This document shows positions 15,643 to 23,788 of a DNA stretch of 64,000 bases, piece after piece. The stretch covers positions 4,676-68,675 of the forward strand of contig JBAWVF010000002.1 in assembly GCA_037147415.1 (NCBI GenBank), written 5' to 3'. Positions within the stretch are counted from its first letter, which is position 1. The number at the start of each line of letters is the position of its first letter. This DNA is from BOG-933 sp037147415. GTDB lineage: Bacteria > Pseudomonadota > Alphaproteobacteria > Azospirillales > Azospirillaceae. The position numbers and the translations under genes were made by a program. Below the pieces are notes generated by a model. It searched no databases and had not been told where the DNA came from. It worked only from the letters and a program-made list of their open reading frames with translations.

Positions 15643-16947
15643 CTATCGAATAATCGGCTCGCGTGCCGCCGGGCGACGGTGCGGCCGCAGCCCCTGAAGC
15701 AACGGGTTCATTTCACTGGCCGACGGTCCGCCGCTCCCCGCCATGGATGGACCTTGGCCCGGACCCGGCGCCGCCGGTGCACCTCCGGGACCGATCGGAG
15801 CGTCACCGGCCCCCCCGCTGACCCGATAGCGCAATTGCTCCGTTACCAGATTCTTGAGATTATCAATCTCCATGCCACTCGGCATATAGCGGCGATTACG
15901 CAGCAAGCGACGCCAGAACATATGGCCCCATGGCAGCATCGGTGCGGCCTCGCTATTCTTGGTGAAACTGCGGGCCAAAGCCGCCATTGCCAGACACAGA
16001 ATATCAGGCGCCATTGCAATCAACAAGATCGTCAATAAATCGAGCATCTGCGCCACGCGGCCATGTTCAAAGGCCGCATTCAAATCCTTGACCAGTTCCG
16101 TCAGTCCCCGATATTTATCATCAGTCAGCTTGCGATCATTGGTGCGCAAATCATCAAGCTGGCGCTTCATTTCTTTCAGGCGAGTATTATACTGCGCCGC
16201 TTGATGAGTCCCGTCATTGCCCCCGCTCAAATCTTCTTGAACCGCATCGCCGATGCCGCCGCTGATTATGCGGTTCATCTCGATAAAGACACGGCTGGCG
16301 GCACGGAAGCCTTCAAGCCGATCATTGACCGCGATGAATTCATTTTCAAGCAGGCTCAGTTCTTTAGCCAGATCATTGGTTGTAACTCGATCCCGTAATA
16401 CTGCGGCGCTAAGATATTGAAAATCCTGCAAAGCCGTCCAACCACGCCGCAAGGTGCGGCAGCGATTGCCGCAGCCGGCGACCACGCCGGGTTCCGGCTT
16501 GCGGATTTCCAACTCCATCCGATCGCGCAGATTGTTGATCACACCATTGTAATTGCTGGTCATATCGGTGTCGATCGCATGCAACTTTTCGGCAATCGAC
16601 TGAAGTTTATTCCCCGCCTCGGTAAATGAGGTCTCCGACCGCCGCTCGAACATGATCGAGTAGGAGGACATGAAAATCGACCACAAAACAAAGATCAAAA
16701 TCAGCGGCACCGAAGTCGCCAGCGCAATCTTTTCCCGCCGCGTCATGGTCACCGGCGAAGCCAACCTCAGATAAAACAACGAAATCGCGGCATGGACCAG
16801 CCCGGCCAGCACGAAGGGCTGAGCATTCCCGATCCAACCGCCAAAAGCCGGCCTATATTGAGTTAGCTGCAATCCGGTTGCTGTCATCAACCAAGCATAG
16901 AACTCAGCCAAAAGAATAACAACGGTGCAAACAAACCTGATCGCCAT
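15643..16947 (-). CDS. Multi-pass membrane protein with central coiled coil (copy 1)
   Basis: 434 residues: three N-terminal membrane helices (about 3-22, 33-58, 68-95), a long helical region (about 105-295), a fourth membrane helix (about 303-322) and a Gly/Pro-rich tail. It is paralogous to 40605-41936; both share FYAWLMTATG, QLTQYRPAF and MSSYSIMFERRSET. Both lie convergent to an Mms6-like gene pair, so they belong to duplicated magnetosome modules. The membrane-plus-coiled-coil layout recalls MamY, the helix-axis protein, but I cannot confirm identity from sequence. ATG 16947 has GGAG upstream; the longer start at 17052 is unlikely. Confidence 0.7.
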   Translation of the reverse strand: MAIRFVCTVVILLAEFYAWLMTATGLQLTQYRPAFGGWIGNAQPFVLAGLVHAAISLFYLRLASPVTMTRREKIALATSVPLILIFVLWSIFMSSYSIMFERRSETSFTEAGNKLQSIAEKLHAIDTDMTSNYNGVINNLRDRMELEIRKPEPGVVAGCGNRCRTLRRGWTALQDFQYLSAAVLRDRVTTNDLAKELSLLENEFIAVNDRLEGFRAASRVFIEMNRIISGGIGDAVQEDLSGGNDGTHQAAQYNTRLKEMKRQLDDLRTNDRKLTDDKYRGLTELVKDLNAAFEHGRVAQMLDLLTILLIAMAPDILCLAMAALARSFTKNSEAAPMLPWGHMFWRRLLRNRRYMPSGMEIDNLKNLVTEQLRYRVSGGAGDAPIGPGGAPAAPGPGQGPSMAGSGGPSASEMNPLLQGLRPHRRPAAREPIIR

Positions 16948-17085
16948 CACGGTCTCCGATCGAGCGCCGCGCCGCTGCAAATTCTGCTGCGGCGGACACG
17001 GGAATACGCCCGGGAAGATATCAAAAAATCCACGCCGGCCGCAGAATATCATGGGTGTGAACGTCCGCCTACCGTCTTGTTGTGG

Positions 17086-18507
17086 CTATTTCGCCGTCGT
17101 TTCGTCCCCATAATCGGCGGCGGCCATCCAAAAACCGGTGTGAGCCCGAATAAAGTCGTGAATGTCGGATTGCCAACCTTTGATATGCGGTTTTTCAAAA
17201 TCCGAATCAATAATCAAGTCACTGCGATAGTACTCGCGTTGGAATAGGCGCGGAGCGGCCGTATTACCGGCCAGCCATACATGACAACACCCGTTATGAC
17301 TCCAGTCGGCCACCACCAACATTCCGATTTTCATGATCAAGACTGCTTGGCGTTGATCACTGGTGGCGCTGCCTTGAAAGGAGCCGAAGCTGACAATATC
17401 GGTGCGCTCGCGCGTGCCTGAAGTATTGCGGGCAACGGCGGCGCCACGTCGGCCGAATACTACCCAGGCTTCCTGAATAAAGCCCTTTTCATAATAAGCA
17501 TTCCAGAATCGACGGCGGCTCGACCACATTCTTGTGTGGTGCAGCCGAACCGTTTCATCGACAACCTCAAGAAACTGCTCCAACGATACCTTAGCGAGCC
17601 AACGGCACATCACCCCTTGCGCCATTTCCGAGACATCAACCCAGGCCACCGGATTAGTTCGCGGTTCTTTTAACAAAGCCAGCAACGTTCGCTTGACAAA
17701 GTCGCGTTGCTCCTGTGGCGCTATGCGTGTAATCCAGGGCAGCAGCAATGCTTCGGCGAGCGCCGCACGAGCCCGCGCCACCCCGCCATAAAGGAAGTCG
17801 TGGCCCTTATGCGACCATGATACCAAACGTTGAACATAGCCGGACGGTAACGATGCCGTGCCGCCCTCGGCCAAAGACTGTTGAACGATCCCGTCACAAG
17901 CACGAACAAAGGTATTGGCTAGCAACTCGGAAGACGCAAGTTGTCCGGACAGCCCAATTCTAGCGAGAAACTCACGCGGAGGTTTGTCGGCCACCATCAC
18001 GGCTTCGGCCAGCTTTCCCGGCACCCGATCAGGCTCAAACAGACGGAAGCGGCGATGCAACTCGCTCCAGCGCGAGTGGCCCCGGTCGGCTAGTTCAGCC
18101 AAAAAGGCCGCGATATGGCGAAAACCAGGCCGCGCCGGCTCGAAATGCCATAGATAGTATCGAATCAGGCCATTAACGATGGCATTGGACCGACTCAGCT
18201 CGGCATGTGCCAAATACGCCGTAATAAAGCGCTCGTCGGCAATCAGTGGATGCGCACCCGCCGACAAGCATTCCGAAGCGTAACGCCAGTTGCGCTCGCT
18301 GATTCCGCTCCAGTCACCCGACTCGGCAGCGGCCATCAAACATTCCCGCAACTCGGGCATATCTATAGTGAGTGGCGGCGCCGACAAAATGCCCAGCCGG
18401 TTTTCCACCGCGATGCGCGCGTCTTCGCTGGCACAAACCTCGGGAAATTCAAAGCGCCGCGGCTTCCAGGCTCCCGGCAGCCCTTCGACCAGTTGGCGAA
18501 AACTCAT
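17086..18507 (-). CDS. ZorC-like protein with EH_Signature-type domain
   Basis: 473 residues, no membrane helices. The C-terminal half shows the pattern of the EH_Signature domain found in ZorC of Zorya phage-defence systems: W-S-RRRFWNAYYEKGFIQEAW near residue 340, then a VVADWSHNGCCHVW strand, then PHIKGWQSDIHDFIRAH near the C terminus. The conserved His is present; the conserved Glu appears as Asp (VADWS), if this alignment is correct. ZorA- and ZorB-like genes are 8 kb away on the other strand, not adjacent as in typical Zorya operons. No ZorD helicase or ZorE nuclease is seen. ATG 18507 is preferred to TTG 18516. Confidence 0.6.
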   Translation of the reverse strand: MSFRQLVEGLPGAWKPRRFEFPEVCASEDARIAVENRLGILSAPPLTIDMPELRECLMAAAESGDWSGISERNWRYASECLSAGAHPLIADERFITAYLAHAELSRSNAIVNGLIRYYLWHFEPARPGFRHIAAFLAELADRGHSRWSELHRRFRLFEPDRVPGKLAEAVMVADKPPREFLARIGLSGQLASSELLANTFVRACDGIVQQSLAEGGTASLPSGYVQRLVSWSHKGHDFLYGGVARARAALAEALLLPWITRIAPQEQRDFVKRTLLALLKEPRTNPVAWVDVSEMAQGVMCRWLAKVSLEQFLEVVDETVRLHHTRMWSSRRRFWNAYYEKGFIQEAWVVFGRRGAAVARNTSGTRERTDIVSFGSFQGSATSDQRQAVLIMKIGMLVVADWSHNGCCHVWLAGNTAAPRLFQREYYRSDLIIDSDFEKPHIKGWQSDIHDFIRAHTGFWMAAADYGDETTAK

Positions 18508-18607
18508 GTCATTCAACCCGCCGCCATTCAGTCACACCCGGACTTGATCCAAAGGTCCGACCCGGCCATGATACTATCACTGTAAACTCACGGGAACCGG
18601 TGTAACG

Positions 18608-19621
18608 ATGAAAACACTTTCTGCGCTTGCGGTTCTTGCTGTTTTGTTGTGCGGCGCCCCGGCCGATGCTTCTATGTTGGACGCGATCCGGCAACATGGC
18701 TTCATCCGCTGCGGCGTTTCCACCGGGGTGGCCGGCTTTTCGCGCCAAAATGAGGCCGGGGTTTGGGTTGGCTTCGATGTCGATTACTGTCGGGCGTTGG
18801 CGGCGGCGGTGCTGGGCAGCGCCGACAAGGTCCGGTATTTCCCGTCAAAGATTACCCAAGGGTTGGAGGCACTCGCAGCCGGAGAGGTTGATGTCTTGAG
18901 CCGAACCGTGACCTTAACCCTTAGCCGTGCAGCCGGGCTCGGTCTTCATCCGGTTGACGTGAACTTCTTTGACGGTCAGGGCTTTATGATACGCCGAACC
19001 GCCAGTATCCGTACTTTACATCAGCTCCAGGGGCATGCAATTTGTTTTCAAAGCGGGACTACCGCTGGTGACAATCTAAACGAATATTTTAATGCACGCC
19101 ATATTGCTTATAAGCCGGTCGGTTATCCTGATTTCAAGGAAATGATTACCGCCTTTGCTAATGGCAGCTGTGACGCGATGAGCGCCGATACCTCTTCCCT
19201 GGCCTCGGTGCGAGTGACCGCACTGCCGCAACCGGATAGCTATGTCATTCTGCGCCAACGCATTTCGAAAGAACCGTTCGGGCCGATGGTTCGCCAGGGT
19301 GATGATCAATGGTTGGAAATCGCGCGCTGGACCCTGATGGCGATGATCGAGGCCGAAGAGTTGGGCGCGACTCGGGCCACCGTCGAGCATTTGCGCGCCA
19401 GCGACAACCCGCGCTTACGCCGCCTGCTCGGCCGGATTCCCGGCTCCGGCACGGCGCTCGGGCTGGATGACGACTGGGCTTACCGGATCGTGGCCGGGGT
19501 CGGCAATTACGGCGAGGTGTTCGAGGCCAATCTCGGCACCGGCAGCCCGTTGCGGCTCGACCGTGGCCTGAACGAGTTATGGACCCGCGGTGGTTTACTG
19601 TTCGCCTATCCCTTACGGTGA
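18608..19621 (+). CDS. Periplasmic amino-acid-binding protein (AapJ/BztA-like)
   Basis: 337 residues with a cleavable signal peptide (MKTLSALAVLAVLLCG..ADA). The mature protein has the hallmark order of general L-amino-acid-binding proteins: RCGVSTGVAGFS, then VWVGFDVDYCRALAAAVLG, VDVLSRTVT and DGQGFMIRR. Members bind amino acids and feed an ABC importer of the Aap/Bzt type. No permease or ATPase gene is nearby, so it is an orphan here and may act with a distant transporter or as a sensor ligand protein. The ribosome site before ATG 18608 is poor. Confidence 0.85.
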   Translation: MKTLSALAVLAVLLCGAPADASMLDAIRQHGFIRCGVSTGVAGFSRQNEAGVWVGFDVDYCRALAAAVLGSADKVRYFPSKITQGLEALAAGEVDVLSRTVTLTLSRAAGLGLHPVDVNFFDGQGFMIRRTASIRTLHQLQGHAICFQSGTTAGDNLNEYFNARHIAYKPVGYPDFKEMITAFANGSCDAMSADTSSLASVRVTALPQPDSYVILRQRISKEPFGPMVRQGDDQWLEIARWTLMAMIEAEELGATRATVEHLRASDNPRLRRLLGRIPGSGTALGLDDDWAYRIVAGVGNYGEVFEANLGTGSPLRLDRGLNELWTRGGLLFAYPLR

Positions 19622-20120
19622 CGGCGGCGAATGCCGAAATGCCGGCTTGGCCCGATTCGAATCGGCGTCGACGCAGCATGTTCATGTATTTTCAACAGGT
19701 TGGCAGAATTTATTGACATCACGGCTTCGGCCCGTTGCCCGGCCGGGGCTGCGCTCCGGCTTTCAGCCCCATTTATTAACTTTTCACAGGACCATCCCGA
19801 TTCGCCGCGCCCCCCGTAACCTGATATTGCGGTGCGACATGCTCTTATGCCCAATCCCTTGACGCGCCGCAGCAAACAAGGATTTTCAGTGACTTAGGGT
19901 GGCTGCTTGATATGTTGCATTAAAACCACGCTTCTAGCCGATCTCATTATTTAAAACTTTCTTAAGTTGCGCCCGAATCGGGTTTGCGTCATTGTTTCTT
20001 CAACAGCAAGCAACTGAGCGGCGCAAACGCGCCGGCTCCTGAACAAAAGACGGATTTCGGGTATTTCTAACGGCGCTGCGGCGCCGAAAGAAGAAGCTCG
20101 GCCGGTCGATGGAGGGTAAC
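19622..20120. other. Intergenic stretch of about 500 bases
   Basis: No convincing gene, RNA or repeat was found here. The last part, about 19915-19975, is AT-richer than its surroundings and could hold the promoter of the hemerythrin gene, but no clear -35/-10 pair stands out. Confidence 0.5.
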
Positions 20121-20699
20121 ATGGCCACTGCAAAAATCGAATACGCCGGTGTCTCAAGAGTTGCCAATCAGAACTTCTTCGATACAGTCAATCCAGACCG
20201 CATGATCCGTCAAACTCTGCGCTCAGGTATTGATTATATTAAAAAGATTTACCGTTCGACCGGATTAATGCGTATTCGTTACGACGAATCTTTCACGGTT
20301 GGCCTATCAGAGCTTGATGCTCGCCGTCAAATTGTTGTCGGCGTTTACAATGCCCTGAACTATGAGCTGCGTTTGATTGCAGAACAGGCCGGCTCCATGA
20401 CTCGGCTGAATGAAAGAGCGTCGCTCTTGGTTAAGCTGATCGGCGAACTGTTCGCCTTCGAAGAAACATTAATGATCGAGACCGAATTCTCGCGCTATGC
20501 CCTGCATAAGGCCAAGCACACCCGGTTCCTGGTCAGCCTGCACAAGGAATTTGAAGGCATTCAAAAAGGCGGCGCCGACATGTATGATTTGTCATACCTG
20601 ATTGGCTCGTGGCTGACCGAGCATATGCGCGGCGTTGACAAGCTGTTCGGGGATTTCGTCGTACAACGGTCCGGCGAGATTACCATTTCCGAGGACTGA
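20121..20699 (+). CDS. Hemerythrin-like protein with incomplete di-iron site
   Basis: 192 residues. A four-helix hemerythrin domain occupies about 55-185 after a 50-residue extension. The usual ligands are only partly kept: Glu114, His129, His133, His168 and Asp173 are present, but the helix-1 His is Arg69 (LDARRQI) and the helix-2 His is Leu110 (ELFAFEE). A normal diiron oxygen-binding centre therefore looks unlikely; it may bind one metal or act as a structural sensor. ATG 20121 is chosen because GGAGGG precedes it; ATG 20109 lies before that site. A complete hemerythrin is encoded at 34557-35045. Confidence 0.8.
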   Translation: MATAKIEYAGVSRVANQNFFDTVNPDRMIRQTLRSGIDYIKKIYRSTGLMRIRYDESFTVGLSELDARRQIVVGVYNALNYELRLIAEQAGSMTRLNERASLLVKLIGELFAFEETLMIETEFSRYALHKAKHTRFLVSLHKEFEGIQKGGADMYDLSYLIGSWLTEHMRGVDKLFGDFVVQRSGEITISED

Positions 20700-20742
20700 G
20701 ACCGCACCCTCCGCGGCTCCGTCCGCTGACCTGGGCGGAGCG

Positions 20743-23391
20743 ATGCTGCTGTTCACACTGGCGATCGGACTCATGGCTTTTGCCGCCCTTCAGCGCGGCG
20801 AGGCCCTGTCCAAAGAATTGAAGCTTTTGCGGGCGCGGCTGGACGCTTTAGAAGCGACACGCGCCCCTTTTGCCGAGCCTCCCGCGGCGAATCTCGCCGC
20901 TTCTCAACAGGCAGTGCCCGAGCCGATTGCTCCCGAGTCTGCTCCCGAAGCCGGCACCGCCCCCCCTCCGCCGCCGCAGCCTCCTTGGTCGCTGACTGAG
21001 TGGCTGGCCGGACGCGGGTTGGTTTGGGTCGGCGCATTGGCGCTTGGTTTTGCCGGCCTGTTTTTAGTACGTTATTCCATGGAGAATGGCCTGTTCGGGC
21101 CGCTGGCCCGGGTGCTGTCCGGGCTGGGACTCGGGCTCGGGCTAATTGCCGGCGGCGAGTGGATCGCCCGTCGTGACGCCGGAATCGCCGTCAGCGCCAA
21201 GCTGACACCGCGCACCGCACTGATCGGTAGCGGCGTTTGTGTCCTGTTTACAGCCGGTTACGGCGCTTATGGTGTTTATGGGTTGATCGGCGCCTTACCG
21301 GCTTTCGTGCTGCTGGCCGGAATCGCCTTTGCCGCACTCGCCCTGGCGTTGCGCCACGGCCCCTTAATTGCTTTGCTCGGCATTACCGGAGCCTTTGTAA
21401 TTCCAGCTATGGTTTTAGGCAACGATCCGTCAGCGCTTGCATTGTTCCTCTATTTAGCTGCCGTAGTGATCAGTTCGCTTACTGTAGTGCGTATCCGCAA
21501 CTGGTGGTGGTTGGGCCGGCTGGCGACTGGCGGCTCATTGATTTGGTCGATTCTATGGTTGATTGATCACCAAACCGCTACCGATACCTTGGTCACTGCC
21601 GGCTTTGTCAGTTTGGCCCTGGTGATGGTTCCGGTCTGGCTTTACCGACTCGAGCTACCCGACAGCCGGGGCGATGTCAAAATGCTGATCGGCACAACTC
21701 TCGGGGCGTTGGCGATCCTCCTCATCATAATAGAAGTTGAAGATCACGGAGCAGTCGGGCTGCTTTGGCTGGGCTTGGTCGGTGCTTTTACGCAATGGGC
21801 GGCTCTGAGACAGCAACAACTGATCGTTTTACCCCGGCTTTCGGCGTTGACCGCCGTAATCACTTACTATGTCTGGACTTTACCCTTGCCGCGCGATACC
21901 GGCTGGCTTGCTCCGATTGAGGGACGTCCATCGGGCCATATCGCGGGTGCGTTGATCGAGCCGGCCTTCATGCCCTATACCCTGAGCGGGCTTGCTTTCG
22001 CCGCTTTGTTCGGGTTTGGCGGCTGGTATGGTACCATTAAATCAGCAAGAAAAGGATCATGGGCGCTGCTCTCAGTAGCCGTTCCGCTTTTGATACTTGT
22101 TATTGCGTATGATCAGACTGCGGCCAGCGCGCTTAGCCCGCCCTGGGCATTTGCGGCGCTCGGCCTGGGTGCGCTTTTGGTTGCAGCGACCACGGAACTC
22201 CATCGCAGGTTAGAGAGTGAACCCGAGCTGGCGATCGGGGTCGCGTTCTATGCCGCCGGAGTCACTGCCGCAACATCGCTGGCTATGGTCATGGTTTTAC
22301 AAGACTTTTGGCTAACGGTCGCGATCGCCGTACAATTGCCGGCCCTGGCCTGGATTGAGGCGCGCACCCGGGTTCCCGAGATGCGTAAAATTGCTTTGGT
22401 GCTGGTATCGATCGTGATGGCACGATTGCTGCTCAACCCTTATATTGCAGACTATGATATCGGCACTACTCCGATTATTAATGGCTTGTTCTATGGCTAC
22501 GGACTGCCCTTGGCCGCGTTCCGATTAGCGCAATCGATGTTCAGAGCCAACCGATACACTCAAGGCGAGGCCCCGCCAGCCGATGATTTGTTGGCTAATG
22601 TGCTTGCGGCCGGCTCAATTGGGTTATTAGCCTTATTTGTTTCATTACAGCTACGCCATTTAATCGGCCACGGCGTGATTACCGATACCAAGTATAGTGC
22701 GTTGGAACAGGGACTTCAAGTTGTATGGTGGGGCTGTCTGGCACTGGGTCTAATGCGGGCCGACCGCGGACACTCGACACCTGTGCTGGCGGTTGCCTGG
22801 CGCTTATTGGCAGCATTAGCGCTCGGGCAAGTCTTACTATACGGATTGTTTAAAGGCAACCCGCTGTGGAATGACTATTCTAACGGGTCCTGGCCGCTAT
22901 TTAATCTGGTGACGCTGAATTACGGGGTTCCCGCTTTATTGGCCGTCATCGGTACTTTAGAGGCCCGTCGTCGGAAATTACTATATAGTACGCAGGGCGG
23001 CGCAGCGGCCGCATTTATATTAAGTTGGGTATTCTTGACACTGACTGTCCGCCATGCCTTTCAAGGCCCGGTGTTGCATGGTCCCGATCCTGAAAACGCG
23101 GAATGGTACGCTTATTCTGCGGTGTGGCTGGCCTATGGCGGCGGATTACTAGCGCTTGGTGTTCGGTTTGCAATCCCGGCGCTTTGTTCTGCTGCAATGG
23201 GCGTGATCATTGTCACAACGCTTAAAGTCTTCATCTTTGATATGAATGCGTTGGTCGGCCTGTTGCGCGTTGCGTCCTTCCTCGGGCTCGGGCTAGTGCT
23301 TATGCTGATTGGTCGACTCTACCAGCGCACCACTCTTAAGCCTAGATCCGTTGCGCGATCCGTTCCACCAACTGAGGTGCCGCCGCCATAA
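20743..23391 (+). CDS. DUF2339-family large membrane protein
   Basis: About 882 residues with an N-terminal membrane helix and coiled coil, a Pro-rich linker, then more than 20 hydrophobic segments. The first core segment (WLAGRGLVWVGALALGFAGL followed by RYSMENGLFGP and GEWIARR) is typical of DUF2339. The family is widespread and uncharacterised. ATG 20743 is used with GGAG just upstream; a longer reading would overlap the hemerythrin gene. Its 3' end overlaps the convergent response-regulator gene by about 50 bases. No specific link to magnetosomes can be shown. Confidence 0.8.
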   Translation: MLLFTLAIGLMAFAALQRGEALSKELKLLRARLDALEATRAPFAEPPAANLAASQQAVPEPIAPESAPEAGTAPPPPPQPPWSLTEWLAGRGLVWVGALALGFAGLFLVRYSMENGLFGPLARVLSGLGLGLGLIAGGEWIARRDAGIAVSAKLTPRTALIGSGVCVLFTAGYGAYGVYGLIGALPAFVLLAGIAFAALALALRHGPLIALLGITGAFVIPAMVLGNDPSALALFLYLAAVVISSLTVVRIRNWWWLGRLATGGSLIWSILWLIDHQTATDTLVTAGFVSLALVMVPVWLYRLELPDSRGDVKMLIGTTLGALAILLIIIEVEDHGAVGLLWLGLVGAFTQWAALRQQQLIVLPRLSALTAVITYYVWTLPLPRDTGWLAPIEGRPSGHIAGALIEPAFMPYTLSGLAFAALFGFGGWYGTIKSARKGSWALLSVAVPLLILVIAYDQTAASALSPPWAFAALGLGALLVAATTELHRRLESEPELAIGVAFYAAGVTAATSLAMVMVLQDFWLTVAIAVQLPALAWIEARTRVPEMRKIALVLVSIVMARLLLNPYIADYDIGTTPIINGLFYGYGLPLAAFRLAQSMFRANRYTQGEAPPADDLLANVLAAGSIGLLALFVSLQLRHLIGHGVITDTKYSALEQGLQVVWWGCLALGLMRADRGHSTPVLAVAWRLLAALALGQVLLYGLFKGNPLWNDYSNGSWPLFNLVTLNYGVPALLAVIGTLEARRRKLLYSTQGGAAAAFILSWVFLTLTVRHAFQGPVLHGPDPENAEWYAYSAVWLAYGGGLLALGVRFAIPALCSAAMGVIIVTTLKVFIFDMNALVGLLRVASFLGLGLVLMLIGRLYQRTTLKPRSVARSVPPTEVPPP

Positions 23392-23773
23392 CCGCCTCAA
23401 TCCGTGCTTTCAAAGCATTCAGGCTAACCGGCTTGACCAGATAACCACTGGCTTGCAACTCTTTGGCGCTAAACACGGCTTCATTGCCTGCGTCCGCGGT
23501 CAGCATCACCACCGGCGTTGCCGCCAAATCGGCTATTTTGACCGCACGCACTTGTTTTAGTAATTCCAGCCCGCTAATCGGTGTCATGTGAATATCACAA
23601 AAGACAATATCAGGCCGGGTGCGCAACAGTTCTAATAAACCTTCCTTGCCATTGGCAGCCTCGGCAATTGAACGGATGCCAAGCTGACGCAGCAAGTTGC
23701 GCACGATCTGGCGTGTGTAACTCTCATCCTCAACCAACAAGACTTTAAGCTTGGTAAACTCGGTGAAGGACAT
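23342..23773 (-). CDS. Single-domain response regulator (CheY-like)
   Basis: 143 residues forming one receiver domain. The acidic pocket (VEDES), the phospho-acceptor in FCDIHM and the lysine in LVKPVS are all present. There is no output domain, so it acts by binding partners. AGGAGG lies 7 bases before the start. It is 15 bases downstream of the hybrid kinase at 23789-26536 and surely its operon partner; it probably receives phosphate from the kinase Hpt domain. Overlaps the end of the convergent DUF2339 gene. Confidence 0.9.
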   Translation of the reverse strand: MSFTEFTKLKVLLVEDESYTRQIVRNLLRQLGIRSIAEAANGKEGLLELLRTRPDIVFCDIHMTPISGLELLKQVRAVKIADLAATPVVMLTADAGNEAVFSAKELQASGYLVKPVSLNALKARIEAVMAAAPQLVERIAQRI

Positions 23774-23788
23774 CGCCTTCCTCCTTTT

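Noticed and set aside
18520..18560. Possible fragment of a REP-like element near the ZorC-like start (ACACCCGGACTTGATCC)
   Set aside because: Only one degenerate half is visible, too little to call.
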